Shown here: positions 44,091 to 56,400 of the stretch, in pieces | How the letters are laid out: the number at the start of each line of letters is the position of its first letter | Position numbering within the stretch: position 1 is the first letter of the stretch | Source: Parachlamydiales bacterium | GTDB taxonomy: Bacteria; Chlamydiota; Chlamydiia; Chlamydiales; SM23-39 | Assembly (NCBI GenBank): GCA_015661075.1 | Contig: JACVQJ010000006.1 | Span: forward strand, 1 to 62,336 | DNA length: 62,336 nucleotides | Direction: 5' to 3' | Position numbers and translations under genes: made by a program | Notes under the pieces: model-generated | Told to the model about the DNA's origin: nothing | Seen by the model: the letters and a program-made list of their open reading frames with translations, nothing else | The model's database searches: none

Positions 44091-44698
44091 AAATAGACCG
44101 CATATTGGCCATTCTCGATGAATATGTCCCCGATCCACAGATTCCCCTGCATTTTTCCGATCCGTTTACTCTTCTCATCGCTGTGATTTTGTCCGCACAG
44201 TGCACGGACGAGCGCGTCAATCGGATCACAACAATACTCTTCGAGCGGGCGCATACGCCTCGGCAAATGGCCGATCTGGATCCCCAGAAAATCGAAGCCA
44301 TCATCCGCCCCTGCGGACTGGCTCCCACAAAATCCCGCGCCATCTCCCAACTATCGCGCGATCTGATTGAACATCACAACGGTCAAGTACCCGAAACACT
44401 GGAAGAGCTGGAAAAACTGCCCGGCGTCGGCCATAAGACAGCTTCCGTCGTTCTCATTCACGCTTTTCACAAAACAGCACTCCCCGTCGATACCCACATC
44501 CATCGCTGCGCAAAGCGTTGGGGGCTCAGCTCGGGAAAATCGGTGAAACAAACAGAACGGGATCTGAAAGCGGCTTTTCCCAAAAGCCACTGGGCGCGGA
44601 TACATTTACAGATGATCCTTTTCGCCCGGAAATACTGCACGGCCCGAGGCCACCACCCGGCCCAGTGCCCCATGTGCCGGGAACTTCAATGTCTGTAA
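44087..44698 (+). CDS. nth: Endonuclease III
   Basis: DNA glycosylase/AP lyase removing oxidised pyrimidines, about 203 residues. The GTG at 44087 overlapping the mnmE stop (GTGA) is the likely start; a TTG at 44075 is possible. The helix-hairpin-helix LPGVGHKTASVV contains the catalytic lysine, and VDTHIHRCAKRWGL the catalytic aspartate. Four cysteines for the iron-sulfur cluster are present near the end, but spaced C-x9-C-x2-C-x4-C (CTARGHHPAQCPMCRELQC) rather than the E. coli C-x6-C-x2-C-x5-C. Confidence 0.95.
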   Translation: MKIDRILAILDEYVPDPQIPLHFSDPFTLLIAVILSAQCTDERVNRITTILFERAHTPRQMADLDPQKIEAIIRPCGLAPTKSRAISQLSRDLIEHHNGQVPETLEELEKLPGVGHKTASVVLIHAFHKTALPVDTHIHRCAKRWGLSSGKSVKQTERDLKAAFPKSHWARIHLQMILFARKYCTARGHHPAQCPMCRELQCL

Positions 44699-44803
44699 TG
44701 AATTGTTTTTTAACCACCTACACAACCATAATAAGTGAATTTAAATTAAGTGTTTACGTGTAATACAAAATATGTAATTATAAAGATTAAGGCTGGTGAT
44801 TAT

Positions 44804-45244
44804 ATGAACAGACTATATCTATTAATGTCTTGTTTATTTGCAACATTTAGTCCAGGTTTAATCATGTCATCTCAACGCGTCACCAAAGCTCAAGAATTAA
44901 CTAGAGACAGCGCACAAATATCACAGGACAAAAACAACAATTACTCGTTTTATATTATTACAGACGGCCTATCAACGGAAGAGATTGAACAAAAACTCCG
45001 TAGTGTTGCTTCTCGACTCGCACAGGAGAAAGGATGTTCATCCTATGTCATTGTATCTGAGGAAAAAGTTCATGTAATCGCAGGTAAAACAGACTGGCCC
45101 AATGGCTATGAATTCCCGCAAAATCTCTATGAAGAAGTAATCATCCAACGCAATTTGGACAATTACCGTATGCGGGAAAATACTCCGGCTGATTACGACC
45201 TTCGCAATGCAAATCTATACAAAATTAAACTGATAAAGGATTAG
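44804..45244 (+). CDS. Small secreted protein of unknown function
   Basis: Not recognised. From the ATG at 44804 it has 146 residues; an in-frame ATG at 44750 would hide the signal peptide. The N-terminus MNRLYLLMSCLFATFSPGLI is a signal peptide. The mature part is mixed alpha/beta (NNYSFYIITDGLSTEEIEQK, SSYVIVSEEKVHVIAGKTDW) without a known motif; an odd number of features suggests a small globular periplasmic domain. DNA is AT-rich compared with mnmE-nth. It converges on the TpsA gene with only 2 bases between the stops. Confidence 0.65.
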   Translation: MNRLYLLMSCLFATFSPGLIMSSQRVTKAQELTRDSAQISQDKNNNYSFYIITDGLSTEEIEQKLRSVASRLAQEKGCSSYVIVSEEKVHVIAGKTDWPNGYEFPQNLYEEVIIQRNLDNYRMRENTPADYDLRNANLYKIKLIKD

Positions 45245-45246
45245 GA

Positions 45247-48200
45247 TCAATTCTCAAGATGTACATGATAATCCTCGCCGGCCAGTTCGGAAATGTTCGT
45301 GAAGTATAGCATCGAGTGCAATTGCCCCGATCGACTACCTGTTATATTCCACAAGCAATTGGGACACACGGAGATCCTTCCATAATTCGACTGATCGCCA
45401 ATGACTTGCGTTATACTTGCCGCATTGATGATTGCAGAAAAACCGGATGCTTGATGATTTACAAAATCAATTTCTACGAAAGAGCCATAGTTCTGATAGT
45501 TTAAACGACTGGTTCCAGTCAGGCCAAAATCAACTGTCCCCGTAATAGCCCCGCCATTCATCATATTGAATGTGTTGCAGCCGTCTCCAGCAATGATCTG
45601 TGTTTTTACATCGGCGCCGCTGTCAATGTTGAATGTATTCGATCCACCGCCGGCCATTCGATCGACAAATCCTGAATTCAGGTTGAAAATGTTGTTTCCG
45701 GCGCCGCCGATGATGTCCGAATCACTCTCAGAACTGATGTTAAATGTGTTTTCCTTGGAGCCGCCCTTCAATCTGAAAAAATGGGAACAGGAGATCTGTT
45801 TGTTGTCATAGTTAATCTGGTTTAATCCTTCCTGATTCATTTCCCAAACAGCCATCTGATTGGGCCCTGTGAGTACATTGTCCTGTGATGGACAGGCAAT
45901 CACTTTTCCTACATTGGACCATGTACCTCCGATGCCAGTCACCTGATTTTGCTCCAAATCACAAATCACAGCAGATGAAAAAGAAGTAAAATCCAATGTC
46001 AGCTGAGTTGTTCCCGTTCCATCCAAATGACCCGAAATCCCTCCTGCAGGAAAAAACTGAAAACGATCCTGTGCCCCATGCCCTTTTAGATCAGAGAAAT
46101 TGGAAAAAACGATCGTGTCATTGATCACACCGGCGTTTGGCCCATCCAATTTCCAGATATTGCTTCCATTCGGACCCGCAAGACATCCAAATTGTGTTGC
46201 ATCTCCGACGATCTGATTGAAATTGCGAATGGTCATCCCTGCGCTGGTCGCTCTGGATTGGAGGTCAACCTCGACATAACCATGATAGTTGCTGAAATTC
46301 AATTCTTTGGCGCCCCCATCGCTCGCATCGAATAAAGCGCTTAACCGAACCTGATCAAATAAGAAAAATCGATCGTTCAGACTCCCTCCGGTGATGGAAT
46401 CCACTGCGGCTCCGGGATAAATATTGTAAGTGTTGTTTCCCTGACCGCGAATGATCGATATTGCAGAGGCGAGATTGAAGGTATTGGTTCCCCATCCGCC
46501 CCAAAGAATGGAAAAATGGGAAAACAGGGTTGTTTGATTGTCGATGACCTCACCGCTCCAGGCTCCATTGATATTCCAGGTTGTGTTCAGGTCTGATCCA
46601 AGAATTGTATTATCAAATTGGGCAGATGCGCGAATGTGAGAGATATGAGCCATCGAGCTGTTTACACCCGTGATGACCCTGTTTTGCAGATCCAGCGTTA
46701 TCGGACGGCCATAATTCGAATAGTCCAGAATATTTTGTTGTCCCGCAACACCTTCAATGGTCCTTAGACGAGCGCCTGGATTAAAATAAATGACATTGGC
46801 CGACTGACCGCAGGAAATATGATCAATATTTGAAAAACGCCATTGATTCACACTTCCTGAATGATTTCCCGTGATCTCCCAGCGGCTTTCTTCGTCTTTT
46901 CCGATCAGCGTGCCCCCATTTTTTTGATCTCCAACAATCTCAAAGATATTGGAACAGGTTTGCCCAATGCCGGTCGCTGTCGAATTTTGTAAATCCACGG
47001 TGATGGCCGATTGATAATTCTCATAATTTAAAACGGTATAGCCGCCTTGCCCAATGACGGATCCTGCAATCTGAGCGCCATTTTCGAAAATCAGCTGGTC
47101 CTTCCTTCCTTTCGATATGACTTGCCTTGTCACATCTCCCTTTTGGAAGTAAAAATTGTTCGTGCCTAACCCGCCAGTAAAAGATTGGATCGAGCCTCCG
47201 TCCCGAAAATAGATATCGTTTTGCCTATCGCCCGCTTCCACATTATTGACCTGGAAAAGCTCCACGAAATTGGATCCGAGCCATGTGGCGCCTGATGTTC
47301 GATGAATTTCCCATCGCGAATCGACATGGGAGCCTTTGACCGTTGTCTGACGGGTATCTCCATTGCCAATGACCTGATTGATATTGGAAAAGGTACCAGA
47401 AAATCCAGTGGCTCTCATTGTGGAAAAATCAACGAACACATCGAGTTCATAGGAAGAATAGTCCAAAACATTGGTTCCTCGAGCTCCCCCGCTGATATTT
47501 CCCTGGATGGAATGGGCGTGGGTAAAAATAAAGGTTTCCTCCATTCCCTGTCCCTGGATTTTTTCTTCGACCTCGCCGCCATTGATATAATATTGGTTTT
47601 TACCCAGGCCTCCCTCGACGATCCTGATCATTCCCCCCGGGTTTAACTGAACGGTGTCATTGCCATCGCCGGCGATCAGATGGTCAAAATTCGAAAAGAA
47701 AATATTCCCATTGATTGCGCCGCTATGAGCGCCATCGATCAGCCAGGTATTGGCCTCATTATTTCCCTTGAGCGATCCCCGATAGAGACTGTTTCCCACA
47801 AACCGTTGGATATTCGAAAAACCGCCGAGGATCCCCGGTCCCGAAAAAAGACCTAAATCAATATCGACCGGTCCCTGATAATTTTGAAAATTCAGCTCAT
47901 TGTCCGGACCATTTCCAATAATGGTTCCTTGTAAATGTGCGCCATCGCAAAAGTAATAAATATTGGACAGCGAGCCTCCCTCTACATAATCGAGTACATC
48001 TGCCTGGGCATGAAAATGATAGACATTGTTTTTCCCGCCGGAAATTTGACCCATGGCTCCGTTGATATGGAAAGTATTTTCATCGTTTTTTGTCCCGAGA
48101 GCAGAAATCTGGGAAAAGGCAATTTCGTTTCCATTGATGTTTCCGGAAAAATCGCTGTCAACCGTGCACTCTGCGGCATCATCGGGAATGATGATTCGGC

Positions 48201-50442
48201 CAAAATGGGACGCATCTCCCGCCACAGAATTGATACGATAAATCCCGCCGCCAATGCCGGTCGCCGTCCCGGATGAAAAATCCACCTCGATGGCGGATCC
48301 GTAATTCTGGTAGTTGAGTTCATTGACCCCCAACCCGCCATCAATGGATCCGGTGATGGAGCCGCCCTTGCTCAAATAAAAATAATCATTTGCATTCGCG
48401 CTTCGAATCGAATGTGTAACATCGCCGCTCGACAAATAAAAAGTGTTCGATCCTTCCGAGCAGAAAATATCACAAACAACGCCCCCATCGATCTGAAAGA
48501 CATTTTCCCCTCCGTTGGCGTTCATGACGCTCACCATTCCGCCTGCTATTTCCAGTTTGGAAGATCCCTGGATTTCGATGTCGAGGATCTGGCCTCCCCT
48601 CATGATCACGCTGCTGCCGCTCTTTAGCATGAGTTGATCTACCTGGCCTGTAATGGAAAAACAATCTCCTGTAAAACCTTCAATGATATTGATATTGGCA
48701 AAGCCGATTAATCCCAACCGGCCGCTATTTACACCGGAAATATCCCATGAAGAGCTGAAATTGTTATTGCGCAAGGTTTTGATGGTATCAGGAGAAATCG
48801 CGCCGCCATCAATGAAGAAATTGCATGCAAACGGATCGCAGGAAATATTGAACTGATTGCTTTGATCTCCTCCCTGAATCAGCACTCTCGATCCGTAAAT
48901 GGGATAGGCAATCGTCATGCTTCCATCATAGCCATTTCCAATGGAGCAGGAAATCGTATTATTACCTGCGTTGATAACGGCATTGATATCGATTTCCCGG
49001 GCAGAAACAGTTAACGACTGATGATTATAAGAAGGAAGACCGTTATCGATCGAAGCATCAAAGGAAATTTTTCTGTCGGCAGAAAGAGTCAACGTGTTGT
49101 TGGCCGACCATACAATATCATTGAGGACGTAAATATCCTTGTCAAATCCCTGTTTTACCGAAATCGAAACATGGCCCCCGGCCAATGCCCGGTTCAATTT
49201 TTGTACCTGAATGACTGAAGCATCCGGAAATAAATGGGGGAGAGGAAGATCCGCTACAATGGCCGTTTGGGAAGAAACCAATTGCACATTTCCTGCATGT
49301 CCAACGCTAGCCCGGGTATCGACATCGCCATTAAATACCAGGCTAAATCCTGTAATGTCCACGGATCCGCCATCGCCTCGTGTCAAACCACCATGACAAT
49401 GAGCCTGACCCAAAAATTGAGCATCTGCATCCGAATCAATGATGATCCTGCCGCCGTTGCCGGTTTCTGTGGATGAGGCATCCAGCACCGTGCCGGCACC
49501 AATCGATATGGATTGAGTCAAACCCGTCGAGCCGATGCGAATCGAGCCGCCGTCCTGAGCATGGGAAACATTGATTTGCACTTGTCCGTCAATGTTGATA
49601 TCAGAGCCCACCACTTCGATTTTTCCCCCGCATAAATCGTTGTGGGCAGACATTTGGCTGTTCTGGATGGAGATGGAACCGGTCTGAGTCGTTAAAAAAA
49701 TCTCTCCGCCATCCTGCACAATCGCTGTCGCATCGATTTTTCCGGCCTGATTGATGGCCAGCTCAAAAAGATTGCCATCTGCCTTCATCTCAATCTGGGA
49801 TCCAATGATCGGCCCTAAAACATTTAATCCGATCGCATGTTTGGATGGGGAACGGGCCGAGGGGATGATATATAATGAGATTGCCTCCGCGGGTCTAATC
49901 ATAATCGTTTCACCAGCACCGAGCCCTACTTTACCGGAGGCAGTGATTGTTCCCTGATGATTCAGGTTGTTGGACAACAAATAGACATCGCCTTGAGATG
50001 CAATTGTGCCAAAATTGGCAATCGGGTTTTGTTCTTCTCCGGAAAAGAAGAAATTTCTCCCCAGAAAATCGGCATCGGTCAAATCCAGCGTCGCAGCCAC
50101 CAGGGAGCCCACATTGATTTGCGCTTTTTCACCGATCAGGATGCCATTTGGATTAATGAGAAAAAGCGCGCCATTGGATGAAAGCGATCCCAGAATCCGA
50201 CTCGATTCCGGCCCGATGATCCGATTCAAAACATAAGAGCTGAGAGACGGCTGGATAAACGTGACTGTTTCACCGCAATCGATGCCAAAATGATCCCAAT
50301 GGATGATCAGATCATCCGAACAAAAGATTTCCAGAGCATTGGGCGTTTGGGTGATTTCTGCCGTGCCATTGACAATCGTCGGCCCCTCCGGATGGGCCAA
50401 AAGAGAGGAGCTCAAAAGCAATCCGGCAATGATTTTTTTCAT
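45247..50442 (-). CDS. TpsA exoprotein (filamentous haemagglutinin-like), 1,731 residues
   Basis: Secreted beta-helical protein of a two-partner secretion system. A short signal peptide (MKKIIAGLLLSSSLLA) is followed by the TPS/haemagglutination-activity domain (about residues 20-190) with the hallmark NPNGI at 97-101. From about residue 560 the chain consists of tandem units of roughly 90-110 residues: W.I.G...G.I....FSNF..L.GG, then DGG.G.N.LNY.NY...V.VDL....ATGIGG..SNI..V.G. The same unit occurs in the partial protein at 60536. No adhesin or toxin C-domain is seen. Its ATG shares one base with the stop of the next TpsA gene upstream (TAATG), so translation is coupled. Confidence 0.88.
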   Translation of the reverse strand: MKKIIAGLLLSSSLLAHPEGPTIVNGTAEITQTPNALEIFCSDDLIIHWDHFGIDCGETVTFIQPSLSSYVLNRIIGPESSRILGSLSSNGALFLINPNGILIGEKAQINVGSLVAATLDLTDADFLGRNFFFSGEEQNPIANFGTIASQGDVYLLSNNLNHQGTITASGKVGLGAGETIMIRPAEAISLYIIPSARSPSKHAIGLNVLGPIIGSQIEMKADGNLFELAINQAGKIDATAIVQDGGEIFLTTQTGSISIQNSQMSAHNDLCGGKIEVVGSDINIDGQVQINVSHAQDGGSIRIGSTGLTQSISIGAGTVLDASSTETGNGGRIIIDSDADAQFLGQAHCHGGLTRGDGGSVDITGFSLVFNGDVDTRASVGHAGNVQLVSSQTAIVADLPLPHLFPDASVIQVQKLNRALAGGHVSISVKQGFDKDIYVLNDIVWSANNTLTLSADRKISFDASIDNGLPSYNHQSLTVSAREIDINAVINAGNNTISCSIGNGYDGSMTIAYPIYGSRVLIQGGDQSNQFNISCDPFACNFFIDGGAISPDTIKTLRNNNFSSSWDISGVNSGRLGLIGFANINIIEGFTGDCFSITGQVDQLMLKSGSSVIMRGGQILDIEIQGSSKLEIAGGMVSVMNANGGENVFQIDGGVVCDIFCSEGSNTFYLSSGDVTHSIRSANANDYFYLSKGGSITGSIDGGLGVNELNYQNYGSAIEVDFSSGTATGIGGGIYRINSVAGDASHFGRIIIPDDAAECTVDSDFSGNINGNEIAFSQISALGTKNDENTFHINGAMGQISGGKNNVYHFHAQADVLDYVEGGSLSNIYYFCDGAHLQGTIIGNGPDNELNFQNYQGPVDIDLGLFSGPGILGGFSNIQRFVGNSLYRGSLKGNNEANTWLIDGAHSGAINGNIFFSNFDHLIAGDGNDTVQLNPGGMIRIVEGGLGKNQYYINGGEVEEKIQGQGMEETFIFTHAHSIQGNISGGARGTNVLDYSSYELDVFVDFSTMRATGFSGTFSNINQVIGNGDTRQTTVKGSHVDSRWEIHRTSGATWLGSNFVELFQVNNVEAGDRQNDIYFRDGGSIQSFTGGLGTNNFYFQKGDVTRQVISKGRKDQLIFENGAQIAGSVIGQGGYTVLNYENYQSAITVDLQNSTATGIGQTCSNIFEIVGDQKNGGTLIGKDEESRWEITGNHSGSVNQWRFSNIDHISCGQSANVIYFNPGARLRTIEGVAGQQNILDYSNYGRPITLDLQNRVITGVNSSMAHISHIRASAQFDNTILGSDLNTTWNINGAWSGEVIDNQTTLFSHFSILWGGWGTNTFNLASAISIIRGQGNNTYNIYPGAAVDSITGGSLNDRFFLFDQVRLSALFDASDGGAKELNFSNYHGYVEVDLQSRATSAGMTIRNFNQIVGDATQFGCLAGPNGSNIWKLDGPNAGVINDTIVFSNFSDLKGHGAQDRFQFFPAGGISGHLDGTGTTQLTLDFTSFSSAVICDLEQNQVTGIGGTWSNVGKVIACPSQDNVLTGPNQMAVWEMNQEGLNQINYDNKQISCSHFFRLKGGSKENTFNISSESDSDIIGGAGNNIFNLNSGFVDRMAGGGSNTFNIDSGADVKTQIIAGDGCNTFNMMNGGAITGTVDFGLTGTSRLNYQNYGSFVEIDFVNHQASGFSAIINAASITQVIGDQSNYGRISVCPNCLWNITGSRSGQLHSMLYFTNISELAGEDYHVHLEN

Positions 50443-53400
50443 TAAAAATCTTTCGATGGCAATATCTGCATTTCTTCACATCGGTTTTTAGATTCATTGA
50501 AATAATCACAACTCGCATTGAGATCGCTTAAGAAATCGAAGAACAAACCAAAGGGCTTATGAAACATCTCATAATCAGGCTCGAAAATAGATGGGTCGAT
50601 TTGAAGAATCACAGTCGGCGTAGGAGCAGGCGGTACAGGTGGAACGGGCGGTACGTTGGAGTTTTTGTAAAAGAAAGTAAAATATGGTGCATTTGGATTC
50701 ACGTAACTATTGGGATAGTAGGTTCCCCAAACTTCTTGAGCCGTGTCCACAAATTCAGTGCCCGGGGTAAACGACTGCCCATTGATCCGTGCATAAGCAC
50801 CGGGTATATTATCGATGGTATTTAAAGACTGCATGGATGTGAAAATTCGAATCGGGGCCGCATTGCCGCTCGTTGATATCGAATCATGGTACGCCTCATG
50901 GATAGCGCCCATGCCACTTTGAGGAAATGTTGGGAACATATTATCCACAACAATGGTAATCGGTTGGCCAGCTGCCGCATTTTGGATCCGGGAAATGGGA
51001 TTCATCATCAGTTTTTGACCGACGATGATGGTCATCGCCCCCGTGCCGCTTCCTGCATTATTTCTGATATATGCATAACCGTCATTGGAAGCAAAGGACG
51101 ACACGCAAGACCCTTGCATGAATAAGTCATTGCCCACCGTAATCGACGTGGTATTTTCAGTCTGGATATATGATTTATACGGGGGTAGGGCGGCATTCGT
51201 CAGAGTCATGGAACCTGTGACAGTCAAACTCAACGTATCGATCGCCAATAACGCAGCCGTACTGGCTTCTCCCATTAAATAAAAATTGCGGCCCACGATA
51301 ATATCTGTCGTTCGGCCCAAGGAAGGTGCCTGGCCGGAAGAAATATAACATGATTCGCCCAATCGGGTCAGGAAAGAAAAATCATGGCCGGTTCTGATAT
51401 ATAGATTCGTTTTTGTATTCGCAGTTGTCGCGCCGCCGGCATACTCGGCCCATACTCCAATCAGAGCTTTGTTTTCTTGCGCTGTCGTCGTTCCGCCAAG
51501 ACAGGTAAAATCATCTCCGACATCCACGCTCACTAAAGAAAGATCCATCGAAGTCGTATTATCAAAACCAAACCCAAACGAGCTGTATGCTCCAATAAAT
51601 GCCGCGCCGCCGGCAGCCTGCGCGATCACAAAAGCCGATTCCAGAACCTTCACGTCGACAGAACCGGTAATACTGCCTCCGATTGCACCCAAAGCTGAAT
51701 ATCGAATCTTATGGCCAATACCTGCATATGCCTCGCCGGTTGCTGTTAGTGCAGTCCTTCCGACAATCTCTAAATCCTGGCACTGGAGATAAATATTTCC
51801 GTCGATCGAAATGTTTCCACCGGCACCGACCGACGAAGCGCCGTGGCCGATCAGCGCTGTCGCCTGATCTTGAACACCGCCGTCAATATCTACCGCTCCG
51901 GATACCATGATGCGAGAGCCTGGCGTGACCCCCCGAATGTCTCCCTGCAAGCCCACAACGGTGAGCGGATCCAATATGAAGTGACCGATATGCGCTGCGC
52001 CCTCCGTGCCGCTCGTTGGCGTAGTCGGATCGCCGTCATTGGCTTCCACAGTAATGGATGTACAAGGACTAATGATAATATCTCCCGTGCGATTTCCCAC
52101 AGCCGGAGCCCCTCCTCCGTGACCAATCAAGGCATAACATCGGGCATTAGCCGTTAGCGACAGCCCTCCTCGTACATGGATTTCATTGGGAACATTCAGA
52201 TAAATATCAGAGACTGTATTGGGTAGGTCAAATCCGATTTGAGCAAAAGACCCCACACCAGCGAGAGCCGTATTACCATACACATGTAAACTGTTCGCTG
52301 AATTAATGGTTACATTACCGTTCAATACTCCGACTTGAGCGCTCAAGGTAGCCACCGTCGATTCAACTGTAATATCTCCACTGAGCGCATTGAGTGTAAT
52401 CGATCCAATGGCCGTGTCCACGATGCGTCGATTGACTGTAATGGCCGGTGAAGTGATTGTTAAATTGGTATTTTGATCGGTCATTGTCAACGTGGAAGGA
52501 AATATTTGCGCAACCTGGGTCGTAATGGAAGCGGCTGTGGCAGTGAGGATATTAATGAACTGAGTGGCGCCTAAAAACGTAATGCTATAGGGATTGATAT
52601 TTAAATTGGTCACACCGGTAAAAAGAATTCCGGGAACTGCAGCAGAGGCGCCCGGATTCAATAAGGATAAAACTTGAGCGCTCGTTGGAACCGCTGGAGA
52701 CGGAGCATATAAATTCACTGTATTAAACCCGGTAAATGTCATTGCTGATACGCCGGTCCCGTTAATGATGAGATTCCTGACGGGCAAGATGTTAAAAATA
52801 GTGGCCGGACCGCCCGTCAATCCAAAATTACCCGTTCCCGTTCCGCCAAGGGTAATGTCTGAACCGGCATTGACTGTTGACATGGAGATCGAAGTTGGAT
52901 TGCCATAAGTCACCGTTCTGTTAAAAGCTGTCGCTCCCTGTCCGATGGAGATGCCATTGTTACCCCGATATTCAATCGCAGAAACACCGGTAAAGACCTT
53001 GCCGCCGGTCCCTAAGGGAGTTGCCTGGATGAGATTCGCCGCATAACACTTGACCGATGCAAATGTTGCAAAAGTAAGCGCACCCGTTCCTAAATTATAC
53101 CTGATGTCATTGCCGGCTGTCGCAGTTAGCACGGTCAAAGGATTGCCTGTCAGGGTGATCGCTCCGCCTACGTTATTGTAAAATTGGACATCCCCAACAG
53201 TCGTCGTCATATTCACAGCAGTCGCTGTGGTAAAGGTCATGGCAACAGTATTTGATCCGCCGGAACCAATGTTGATTCCAATCAAGGCGTTTAAATCCAC
53301 TCGTGACACAGCGGTAAAATTTATTGCCTGACCGGTGGCGACGGCATTTGTATAAATACTTCCGACAGGAGCAGTAAAATTCGTTCGGCTGAAGGGGTTA

Positions 53401-56400
53401 AACACAATTGCGCCCGTACCGTTCGAACTAAAAAGAATATTCTGTCCGGCAGATGCATTGAGGATCGTAGACGATCCTGCCGCAAGCGTTGTCGCACCGG
53501 TCGTCGAAGCGGCATGCCCAAAAATGATATCGGCTGTAAGGCCAGTCGTTGTGATATTAACTGTCGTCGGTGTGCCAAAAGTAATGGTTTTCGTGCCGGT
53601 CGTGTTACTCGAGCCGAGTGTGATGCCGGCGGAAAGGCCAGAGGTTGTGACGCTGACAGGCCCATTTCCCGTGGTGCCAAAAGTCAGGGAGTAAGCGCCG
53701 CTTGTAGCGGTAGCTGCTGTATTGCCGAGATTGATTACCGCAGATGGTCCACTTGTGCTCAAGGTCGCAGACGCAGTGGTGCCAAAAGTCATGGAATAAG
53801 TGGCGGTTGTTGCACCGGAGAGCGCAAGATGGCCGAGATTGATTGCCGCAGATGATCCGCCTGTGCTCAAGATCGCAGACGTAGTGGCTCCAAAATTCAG
53901 GGAATAAGTGCCGGTGGTCACTGCTGCATTGCCCAGATTGATACTGGCGGCGGTAGCGCCGGAGGTTGTGACACTGACAGTCGCAGGAGTGCCAAAAATC
54001 AGGGAGTAAGCGCCGCTTGTTGTACCCGATGCCAAAAGGTGGCCGAGAGTGATTGCCGCAGATGCTCCCGTTGTGCTCAGGTTAACAGACGCTGTCGCTC
54101 CCATTGTGATAGAAGTAGCGGCTGTCGTTGATGCCGCTGAATTTCCTAAAGTAATTCCTCCCGCTCCCGTGGTAGACATGCCTACTGTCGTTGGCGTTCC
54201 CAGATCGATGGTTGTTCCGAAAGTTCCTGTTCCACCCAATGCAATGCCTGTAGCTCCTGCGGCAGAAAACAAAAATGTAGGGGTTCCGCCGGAAAAAGTA
54301 ATCGTTTGTGCGGCACTAATCCCGCTATTGATGATATCTCCCGTGACGGCACTGAATACAAAGGAGCCAAAATTGGTAAACGTCATGGCTCCGGTGCCTG
54401 CCGTGATAAACGAAATATTCCGTTTGGCTGATGCAGTGAAGATGGTGGAAGATCCCCCTGACAGCGTTGTCGCGCCGGTCGTAGAAACAGCATTGCCGAA
54501 AATGATATCAGCTGTAGCGCCATTCGTTGTGATATTAACTGCTGTCGGCGTGCCAAAAGTAATTGTTTTCGTGGCAGTTGTAGCATTCGAGCCAAGGGTA
54601 ATATTTGCTGAAGCGCCAGAAGTTGTGATGCCAACTGTCGTTGGTGTGCCAAAATTAAGCGAATAAGCGCCGCTCGTCGTGGCAGCTGTATGACCCAGGT
54701 TAATACTTGCTGATGTTCCTCCACCGGCGTTAGTCGTACTCAAGGTGACAGATCCTGTCGCTCCCATCGTAATGGATGTAGCGGCTGTCGTCGCCACCGC
54801 TGAATTTCCGAGAGTAATTCCTCCAGCGCCTGTGGTGGACATGCTCACGGTCGTTGGCGTACCCAGATTGATCGTCGTTCCGAGAGTTGTTGCGCCACCG
54901 AGAGCAATACCGATTGCCCCTGCGGCAGAAAACGCAAATGTCGGAGTCCCGCCAGAAAAAGTGATTGTTTGCGCGGCCGTGATGCCGGTATTCGTAATGT
55001 TTCCTGTAGTCGCTGTCAAGTTCACCGTTTTCGCATTGGTGCAGGTAAACGATGGTGTCAAAATACTGATATGACGGGTTGCATTAAAAATAAGTTCTCC
55101 ATTGCCACCCGCAGGGAACGTAATCGCTACGCTCGTTGTTGCTGCGGGAATTAAAATATCCCGATCTGCATTCAATGTTAAAGTATAGCCGGCTCCGGTC
55201 ATTGTCAGTGCAATGGCCATGACGCCCGTACCAAACTGGATATCCCCCGCATTCGCACCCCCCAATGCACCAGCTGCTGTGCTGATGATCACATTTCCAC
55301 CAATCAATGCCGTTTGCAAATCCCCTTGATTAAAAATATTCGTGGCTAATTCGGGAGTGGGGTTGGTCGGCGGATTAAAAGTGACCGGAATGGTCGCATT
55401 GTAACCCGGACTCGTTGCTGCAGTCGAAATGATAATATAGGAAGGGTCGAGCAATAATGTTCCGGCATGGCCATTCATTGCAGTTGTTCGGGTAAATCCG
55501 CGGTAATTCAATTCCCCCAAACCTGACACTTCCACAAAACCGCCATCTCCCTGTACAGCCCCGCCTTGAGAATAAACAGTTCCGTAAAAAGAGGTTATGC
55601 CATCCGCCCAGAGAACGACATCTCCGCCGTTACCACTCTCTTGGGAACTGGCATCGATCACCACATCTTTCCCTGCAAAATTCAATTGGGCGTTGAGGAG
55701 CTGGGGATCTTTGCCTTGCTTACCGCCTCCGACAAAAACGTTGCCGCCATTATGGATGTTCGACACATCGATGGATGCCTGATTTTGTAAAACGACCTCC
55801 TTGCCTAAAACTTTCACCTGGCCGCCGTCGTTTCCTTTTTTGGCCACAATCGTGCCATTATCCACATCTACCCTGCCGTTAGATGCGACGAGGTAGACAT
55901 CGCCGCCGCGATTTTCGAGGGAGACGGCCTCAATTTGCCCCGTGTGTTTGATGGCCAGCGCGTAGCTGTTAGAGGTTTTGATCTCCGTTTGCAGGGATTG
56001 GATGAGCCCTGAATTGCTCACTCCAAAAGTTTCCGGATCGCTGTTTTCCAGATCCGGCATGATATACAGGGATTCTGTTTCCTGGGGCTTGATCAAAACA
56101 TTGACGCCGGCTCCTATTGAAACCTTTCCATTCTCCGAGACAATGTTCCCCTGATTATCGACTGTCTTCGCAATCAGATACACATCTCCCATGGACTCAA
56201 TTTGCCCCTGGTTGACGATCGAGGCTTTGGAATCGGAAAATAGCGGCAAGTCTTTGTGCTGAAGAAAATCGTCGTCTTTGATGTTCAAAGTCGAGGCCAA
56301 GAGGGACCCAACGTCGATCTTCGCCCTTTCGCCAATCAAAATCCCGTTGGGATTGATGAGAAACAGAGCGCCATTGGAAGAAAGCGCGCCGAGTATATGA

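Noticed and set aside
54049-54666. Plus-strand open frame of 205 codons rich in Val, Ala and Pro within the exoprotein gene
   Set aside because: It lies antisense to the repetitive TpsA frame and its own repeats mirror that repetition. No start signal or known domain; the minus-strand frame with TPS domain is the real gene.
53450-54990. Regular repeats that could suggest a CRISPR array
   Set aside because: The periodic DNA encodes an uninterrupted protein frame, repeat units are unequal and diverged, and no cas genes are present.
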